From: VXNE01 sp965200505
GTDB lineage: Bacteria; Pseudomonadota; Gammaproteobacteria; Pseudomonadales; Azotimanducaceae
Assembly (NCBI GenBank): GCA_965200505.1
Contig: OZ241343.1
Location: 1,426,001-1,490,000 of the forward strand
Direction of reading: 5' to 3'
Length of the DNA: 64,000 nucleotides
Both the position numbers and the translations under genes were made by a program. Under the pieces are notes generated by a model. That model saw only the letters and a list, made by a program, of their open reading frames with translations, ran no database searches and was not told where the DNA came from. Shown in pieces: positions 59,661 through 64,000 of the stretch (its first letter is position 1; every line of letters begins with the position of its first letter).

Positions 59661-60032
59661 TCACTCCGAATTGAGCCACGTCTCCGCGATCACCTGCGCC
59701 GCCACGGCGTGGCCGCCGCCTCGTGCCACGGCCTCGAAGGTGGATAACCGCTCGTCCGCGAACCGCACGTCAATGGCATAGCGCTTTGCAAGCCGGGCGC
59801 CGAAACGCCGCGCCGCGGCGCTCATTTCGCTCTCCGTCGAATCCATGTTGAGCGGCAGGCCCACCACGAAACCTTCCGGGTGCCATTCCCGCACCAGTCG
59901 GTCCAAGGCAGGCCAAACCGGCACGCCATCCCGCGCCCTCACATCACGCAATGCCGAAGCGGTGCCGGCGCGCGGCTCCGTCACGGCGACGCCGATGTTG
60001 GACAAGCCGAAGTCGAAGGCGAGATGCGCCAT
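59661..60032 (-). CDS. ruvX: RuvX/YqgF, putative pre-16S rRNA nuclease
   Basis: A 123-aa RNase H-fold protein: AFDFGLSNIGVAVTEP with the first acidic residue, VVGLPLNMDSTES and FADERLSTFEAVAR. It is implicated in 16S rRNA 5' maturation and was earlier proposed as a Holliday-junction resolvase. Located 6 nt after algH, the conserved order. Confidence 0.93.
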   Translation of the reverse strand: MAHLAFDFGLSNIGVAVTEPRAGTASALRDVRARDGVPVWPALDRLVREWHPEGFVVGLPLNMDSTESEMSAAARRFGARLAKRYAIDVRFADERLSTFEAVARGGGHAVAAQVIAETWLNSE

Positions 60033-60038
60033 GCCGCG

Positions 60039-60602
60039 TCAAGCGTGGCCGATCTTGCCGGACATGAGCGAGAAGTCGATGCCGATGTTCTGCGCCGCCG
60101 CGCTCACGCGGTCTTGAAAGGGCACATCGAAGATCACGGATTTGGAGCTCGGGCAGGTCAGCCAGATGTCGCGCTCCAACTCGCCTTCCAACTGGCCCGG
60201 CCCCCAACCGGCATAGCCGAGGGCGAGCAGGAAGTGGCGCGGCCCACCGCCGCTGGCGATGGCGCTCAACAGTTCCATCTCAGTGGTCAATGCCAAGCCA
60301 TTGCCCACGCCAAGGCTCTGCTCCACCCGCACATCGTCCGTGTGCAGGATGAACGCGCAATCGCGCCGCACCGGGCCGCCTTCGATCACCCGTGCGGATG
60401 CGTCGAAATCGCAGGGCAGGCTTAGCTGCTGGAGCACTTCGCCAACCGTCATCTCAAGCGGCCGATTCACGACCAAGCCGAACGCCCCCTCCCGGTTGTG
60501 GCGGCAGATGTAGGTGAGGGAGTCGCCGAAGTAGTCGCCTAGCGACTGCGGGTTCGGCATGGCGAGCAGGAATTGGTTCTTGAGTGATCCGCGTTCCACC
60601 AA
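60039..60602 (-). CDS. YqgE/AlgH family protein
   Basis: A 187-aa protein of the AlgH/YqgE family: SLKNQFLLAMPN, YICRHNREGAFGLVVNRP and LLALGYAGWGPGQLEGE. Despite the name from Pseudomonas alginate genetics its activity is not established. The start is TTG 60602 or GTG 60599; neither has a clear ribosome-binding site. It sits between tonB and ruvX as in Pseudomonas. Confidence 0.92.
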   Translation of the reverse strand: MVERGSLKNQFLLAMPNPQSLGDYFGDSLTYICRHNREGAFGLVVNRPLEMTVGEVLQQLSLPCDFDASARVIEGGPVRRDCAFILHTDDVRVEQSLGVGNGLALTTEMELLSAIASGGGPRHFLLALGYAGWGPGQLEGELERDIWLTCPSSKSVIFDVPFQDRVSAAAQNIGIDFSLMSGKIGHA

Positions 60603-60641
60603 GCCATCATAACGCGAACGCGGCGGCCCGTGCCGCCCAGC

Positions 60642-61445
60642 CTACACCGCGTCGAAGAGGCCGCCGCGCCGCTTCTGGAATTGCCATGTACGCACGATTT
60701 CCAGCACATCCGCATCGCGGCGCATGGCCGGTGGCAGGGGCGCGTAGGGCGCGGCCAACCGGACGATGTTGAGCGCCGCGGCGTCCAGCAGCGCATGGCC
60801 GGAGGACTCCAACACGCGCACATCGCGCAAGCTGCCGTCCGCGGCGATGGCGACCAACAGCCGGAGGCTGCCGTAGAGCTTCCGAGCCCGCGCCGCCTCT
60901 GGATAGTTGAGGTTGCCGACGCGCTCCACCTCGCGCCGCCAAGCCGCCAAATAGTAGGCGTCCTCGCTGGTTTGGGGCAGCGACGCATCGACGCGGCGCA
61001 CACGCGGCCCACCCCGTGTCGCGTTGGCGGCGCCCAGCTTCGCCACGTCTCGCACCCAGCCCGCGTAGGCACCGGGCAAGGTCGCCCGGGGGCCATCGGC
61101 GGGGGGTGCCGGCGCTTCGGCTTGCCGATGCATGGCGACCTCGGGCGGCGTAACAGCGATGTCTGGCCCAACTGGGCGCGGCTCAGCCGGGCTCGTGCCG
61201 ACATCGGCCAGCGGCAGGCGCACCGCCGCTGCCGTTGGCGCACTGACGGGCGGCGCCGGGTGCCGTGCAGCCGCCGGCTGCGGCGCGGCGAGCGTCACCT
61301 CGATCATCGGGTATGGCGTCGCCTTGAGCGGAGCAAAGGGCGAATCCACGCCGATGAGGAGCGCGGCGTGTGCCGCCACGGCAACGCCGAGCGCCACGGC
61401 CATCCTGCCTCGCCCAGCCGGTGGCGAAGCAAAGCCCTGCTTCAT
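60642..61445 (-). CDS. tonB: TonB-like energy-transducing protein
   Basis: A 267-aa protein with one N-terminal helix (about 15-33, MAVALGVAVAAHAALLIGV), an Ala/Pro-rich periplasm-spanning region (about 50-120) and a C-terminal TonB domain: NYPEAARARKLYGSLRLLVAI, VLESSGHALLDAAAL. It would pass proton-motive energy from ExbB/ExbD (not in the window) to receptors such as those at 7775 and 41451. The start overlaps the gshB stop (ATGA). The last residues RRGGLFDAV exceed the usual end only slightly. Confidence 0.9.
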   Translation of the reverse strand: MKQGFASPPAGRGRMAVALGVAVAAHAALLIGVDSPFAPLKATPYPMIEVTLAAPQPAAARHPAPPVSAPTAAAVRLPLADVGTSPAEPRPVGPDIAVTPPEVAMHRQAEAPAPPADGPRATLPGAYAGWVRDVAKLGAANATRGGPRVRRVDASLPQTSEDAYYLAAWRREVERVGNLNYPEAARARKLYGSLRLLVAIAADGSLRDVRVLESSGHALLDAAALNIVRLAAPYAPLPPAMRRDADVLEIVRTWQFQKRRGGLFDAV

Positions 61446-62422
61446 CAAAGGCCGAATTCCGCCGCGAGCCCATCCATCAGCTCGCCGGCGATGTCGAGCG
61501 AGCACTGCGCGTCCAACTCACGGATGCAGGTGGGGCACGTCACGTTGATCTCGGTGAGGTAGTCGCCAATCACATCGATGCCGGCGAACAAGATGCCACG
61601 GCGCTTGAGCTCTGGCCCCACGCGGCTCGCGATGAAGCGATCCCGGGGCGTCAAGGGCTGCGCCACGCCGGTGCCGCCGGCGGCGAGGTTCCCCCGCGAT
61701 TCGCCGGCCTTGGGAATGCGCGCCAACGCATGATCCACGGGTTCGCCAGAGAGCAAGAGGATGCGCTTGTCCCCCGCCACGATCTCCGGCACGTACTTCT
61801 GCGCCATGATCTGGCGTGTGCCGCGCGCCGTCAGGTTCTCGATGATGACGCCCAAGTTGGGATCATCCGGCTTGGCGCGAAAGATGTTGGCGCCGCCCAT
61901 GCCGTCCAAGGGCTTGAACACCACATCGCCATGTTCGGCGTGGAACGCCGCCAGCCGCTCGGCGCTGCGGGCGATGACGAGCGGCGGCACACAGTCCGGG
62001 AACCATGACGCGAAGAACTTCTCGTTGCAATCGCGCAGGCTCTGGGGGGCGTTCACCACCGCGGCGCCTTGCGCTTGGGCGTGTTCGAGGAAATACGTGG
62101 CGTAGATGTACTCCATGTCGAACGGCGGATCCTTGCGCATCATGATGAGGTCCGGCGCCCCCAGATCCACTTCCTCCGCCGCGCCAAGCCGATGCCACTG
62201 CGCCGGCGCCACGGCGGGGTCCAAGGCTTCAAGGAAAGCGGCTTCGAGGGAGATGTCCCGCAGCGTGGCCGATGCCCGCCCATCGCGCCAACACAAGTCT
62301 GACTGTTCGAAGCAAGTCACCCGCCAACCGCGCTTCATCGCGGCCCGCATCATGGCAAGGGTGCTGTCCTTCTTGAGATCAAAGCCGGCCAACGGATCGG
62401 TGAGGAACGCGACATGGGTCAT
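61445..62422 (-). CDS. gshB: Glutathione synthetase
   Basis: A 325-aa ATP-grasp enzyme joining glycine to gamma-glutamylcysteine. It starts VAFLTDPLAGFDLKKDST, has LIMMRKDPPFDMEYIYATY, VFKPLDGMGGANIF and the C-terminal EINVTCPTCIREL (normally EINVTSPTC..; here the first Ser is Cys). Length is near the E. coli 316 residues. GAGG lies about 8 nt before the ATG. It is 37 nt downstream of metK and leads the tonB-algH-ruvX row. Confidence 0.95.
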   Translation of the reverse strand: MTHVAFLTDPLAGFDLKKDSTLAMMRAAMKRGWRVTCFEQSDLCWRDGRASATLRDISLEAAFLEALDPAVAPAQWHRLGAAEEVDLGAPDLIMMRKDPPFDMEYIYATYFLEHAQAQGAAVVNAPQSLRDCNEKFFASWFPDCVPPLVIARSAERLAAFHAEHGDVVFKPLDGMGGANIFRAKPDDPNLGVIIENLTARGTRQIMAQKYVPEIVAGDKRILLLSGEPVDHALARIPKAGESRGNLAAGGTGVAQPLTPRDRFIASRVGPELKRRGILFAGIDVIGDYLTEINVTCPTCIRELDAQCSLDIAGELMDGLAAEFGL

Positions 62423-62459
62423 GGGTTTGCCTCACGCCGGCAAGGCCCGGCGGCGAGCG

Positions 62460-63614
62460 CTAAAGCGCGGCGGCCAACGCTTGCGCTTTGTCCGTTCGTT
62501 CCCATGTGAAGTCGCCCTCTTCGCGCCCGAAGTGGCCGTAGGCGGCGGTGGCGCGATAGATCGGGCGCTTCAGGTCCAACATGTCGATGAGGCCACGCGG
62601 ACGCAGATCGAAGTGTGCGCGCACCAAGCGCTCGATGGTCGCGTCATCCACCTTGCCGGTGCCGAAGGTCTCGACGCGAATGGAAGTCGGCTCCGCCACG
62701 CCGATGGCATAGCTCACTTGGATTTCGCAGCGCTTGGCGAGGCCGGCGGCGACGATGTTCTTCGCCACGTAGCGCCCCGCATAGGCGCCGGAACGATCCA
62801 CCTTCGACGGGTCTTTGCCGGAGAACGCGCCGCCGCCATGCCGCGCCATCCCACCATAGGTGTCCACGATGATCTTGCGCCCGGTGAGGCCGCAATCCGC
62901 GGCCGGGCCGCCCGTCACGAAGCTGCCGGTGGGATTGATGTGGTAGGCCGTGTCCGCGGTGAGCCAATTGCCCGGCAGCACCGGCTTGATGATCTCCTCC
63001 ATCACCGCTTCCTCGAGGTCCGCCGGTGATGCATCGGGGGCATGCTGGGTGGAGAGCACAACGGCTTCGACGCCCACCGGCTCGGCGCCGTGGTAGCGCA
63101 GCGTCACTTGGCTTTTCGCGTCTGGGCGCAGGAAGGCCACCCCACCGTTGCCGCGCACCTTCGCATGGCGGCGCATCAAGCGGTGGGCGAACGTGACGGG
63201 CGCCGGCATCAGCACGTCCGTCTCGTCGCTGGCGTAGCCGAACATCATGCCTTGATCGCCGGCGCCTTGCTCGCGCTCCGGCGTTGCGTCCACGCCCAGG
63301 GCGATGTCCGTGGACTGCAGCCCCAAGGCGTTGACGACGGCGCAATTGGCCGCGTCGAAGCCCAGCGCCGGATCGTCATAGCCCAATTCGCCGATGACGC
63401 GCCGCGCCAAGCCATCCAAATCCACTTGGGCGCTGGAACGGAACTCCCCGGCGAGCACCACGATGCCCGTCTTGATGAGGGTTTCGCACGCCACGCGAGA
63501 CTCGGCATCCTGCTCCAACATGGCGTCGAGCACGGCATCCGATAGCTGATCCGCCACCTTGTCGGGATGCGCGGCCGACACGGATTCCGAAGTGAAGACG
63601 CTGGCACCGGGCAT
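62460..63614 (-). CDS. metK: S-adenosylmethionine synthetase
   Basis: A 384-aa enzyme, same length as E. coli MetK, making SAM from methionine and ATP. Signatures GAGDQGMMFGYA and GGGAFSGKDPSKVDRSGAY are complete, and the N-terminus SESVSAAHPDKVADQ is standard. ATG 63614 (MPGASVFTSE) is preferred over ATG 63623, which would fall inside the -10 box. No ribosome-binding site precedes it. No SAM riboswitch is seen in the 95-nt upstream gap. Confidence 0.98.
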   Translation of the reverse strand: MPGASVFTSESVSAAHPDKVADQLSDAVLDAMLEQDAESRVACETLIKTGIVVLAGEFRSSAQVDLDGLARRVIGELGYDDPALGFDAANCAVVNALGLQSTDIALGVDATPEREQGAGDQGMMFGYASDETDVLMPAPVTFAHRLMRRHAKVRGNGGVAFLRPDAKSQVTLRYHGAEPVGVEAVVLSTQHAPDASPADLEEAVMEEIIKPVLPGNWLTADTAYHINPTGSFVTGGPAADCGLTGRKIIVDTYGGMARHGGGAFSGKDPSKVDRSGAYAGRYVAKNIVAAGLAKRCEIQVSYAIGVAEPTSIRVETFGTGKVDDATIERLVRAHFDLRPRGLIDMLDLKRPIYRATAAYGHFGREEGDFTWERTDKAQALAAAL

Positions 63615-63621
63615 GGTTCGC

Positions 63622-63627
63622 ATTGTA
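63622..63627 (-). promoter_or_regulatory. -10 box of metK
   Basis: TACAAT (within TATACAAT) on the minus strand ends 7 nt before the metK ATG at 63614. No clear -35. The spacing again predicts initiation at the start codon. Confidence 0.45.
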
Positions 63628-63709
63628 TAGCGCACCACACCACTAACGCGATGTACGGATGTGCGGGTCGATCTGGCGCCGCGGCCGCCGTGCGGCGCCG
63701 GCCGAGGGC

Positions 63710-64000
63710 TCAAGCGCTGGGCGGTTCCTCGATCAATATCAAGCGCCAGCCGCGCAGGCCGCCGCGCATCGGCAGCGTGGCCCGCACCGTGAACGTCAAC
63801 GTGCCGGTCTGGCCGAAGGCGTCCGTGGCCGTCACGGTCACGGTGGCCACGCCGTCGCCCTCGGCCTCCACCAGCAGGACGCCGGCCTCGACGCGCACAC
63901 TTGCCACTGACGGGTCAGAGGACTTCACCGCGTACGAGAACGCCTCGCCCGGCGCTGCGCCGAAGCGCTCCGCCAAGTGAAGCCGCAGCGTGTCGCCGTC
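63710..64000 (-). CDS. C-terminal end of an Ig-like repeat surface protein (partial)
   Basis: The frame runs in from the right edge; 96 codons are visible. SSDPSVASVRVEAG followed by VTVTATDAFGQTGTLTFTV is the pattern of bacterial Ig-like/cadherin-like repeats found in large secreted or cell-surface proteins. The protein ends with RGWRLILIEEPPSA. Only this last repeat is in the window, so total size and export route are unknown. Confidence 0.7.
   Translation of the reverse strand, partial: DGDTLRLHLAERFGAAPGEAFSYAVKSSDPSVASVRVEAGVLLVEAEGDGVATVTVTATDAFGQTGTLTFTVRATLPMRGGLRGWRLILIEEPPSA

Noticed and set aside
59422..59781. Frames on both strands in the gap after panE
   Set aside because: Neither has a ribosome-binding site or recognisable domain, and the plus frame runs into ruvX antisense.
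62460..63709. SAM riboswitch before metK
   Set aside because: The upstream gap is only 95 nt and the promoter abuts the start codon, leaving no leader.
1..64000. tRNA or rRNA genes
   Set aside because: No T-loop consensus or rRNA-like conserved stretch was noticed; reading by eye could miss a single tRNA.

Overview
The window comes from a GC-rich (about two-thirds G+C by eye) Gram-negative bacterium. It is most likely an uncultured marine or other aquatic gammaproteobacterium. The evidence is two TonB-dependent receptors plus tonB, a gshB-tonB-algH-ruvX block, a lgt-thyA-folA block and a proA-nadD-rsfS-mrdA-rodA-mltB-dacA-ybeD-lipB block, all arranged much as in Gammaproteobacteria. FabV-type enoyl reductase, a BCCT transporter, phytanoyl-CoA-dioxygenase-like enzymes and a predicted selenoprotein fit an aerobic heterotroph. 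Coding density is very high. Many neighbours overlap by 4 nt (ATGA/GTGA/TTGA), and GTG and TTG starts are common. I saw no rRNA, tRNA, CRISPR array or insertion sequence.

Layout. 0-13.7 kb: a voltage-gated cation channel with an unusually acidic filter, a TolB-propeller/amidohydrolase fusion, a BCCT transporter, an AAA-like/PD-(D/E)XK protein, a TonB-dependent receptor, the SxtJ-DUF5989-carbamoyltransferase trio, and a PhyH dioxygenase with a 42-aa membrane protein. 13.8-20 kb: an FG-GAP repeat protein, a double CaiB-type CoA-transferase, ssb, uppP and a LON-domain protein. 20-30 kb: proA-nadD-rsfS followed by the elongation-specific wall machinery (PBP2, RodA, MltB, DacA), ybeD, lipB and an Nramp-like transporter, all on the plus strand. 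rlmH, rlpA and lipA, which often belong to this neighbourhood, are absent. 30-37.3 kb: gdhA, then a defence-like island (Phd-like fragment, AlbA_2 ATP-binding protein carrying a palindromic minisatellite, McrB, McrC) of partly lower GC inserted directly before argA. 37.3-46.4 kb: argA, a second PhyH enzyme, ilvD, a large TonB-dependent receptor, an orphan adenine-type DNA methyltransferase and hemE. 46.4-53.6 kb: fabV, a NAD-kinase-like protein, an S9 peptidase, folA-thyA-lgt, and a TANGO2/NRDE protein. 53.6-58.4 kb: an atypical SDR, a ClpP/SppA-like protease with a 77-aa partner, a GrdB-like selenoprotein with an in-frame UGA and SECIS hairpin, a beta-lactamase-fold hydrolase and a NIPSNAP protein. 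58.4-64 kb: a PanE-like reductase, a non-coding structured gap, ruvX, algH, tonB, gshB, metK and the end of an Ig-like surface protein.

The observations most worth following are (1) the selenoprotein at 55850-56722; (2) the 15-19 bp palindromes that encode repeated DLVTDQ in the AlbA_2 protein and resemble operator-like palindromes upstream of it, next to McrBC; (3) the TLEDWTD channel filter; (4) the protease plus 77-aa protein pair; and (5) several genes whose -10 box sits 6-8 nt before the start codon, which suggests leaderless mRNAs. All functional calls come from reading motifs and gene order. No database search was possible.
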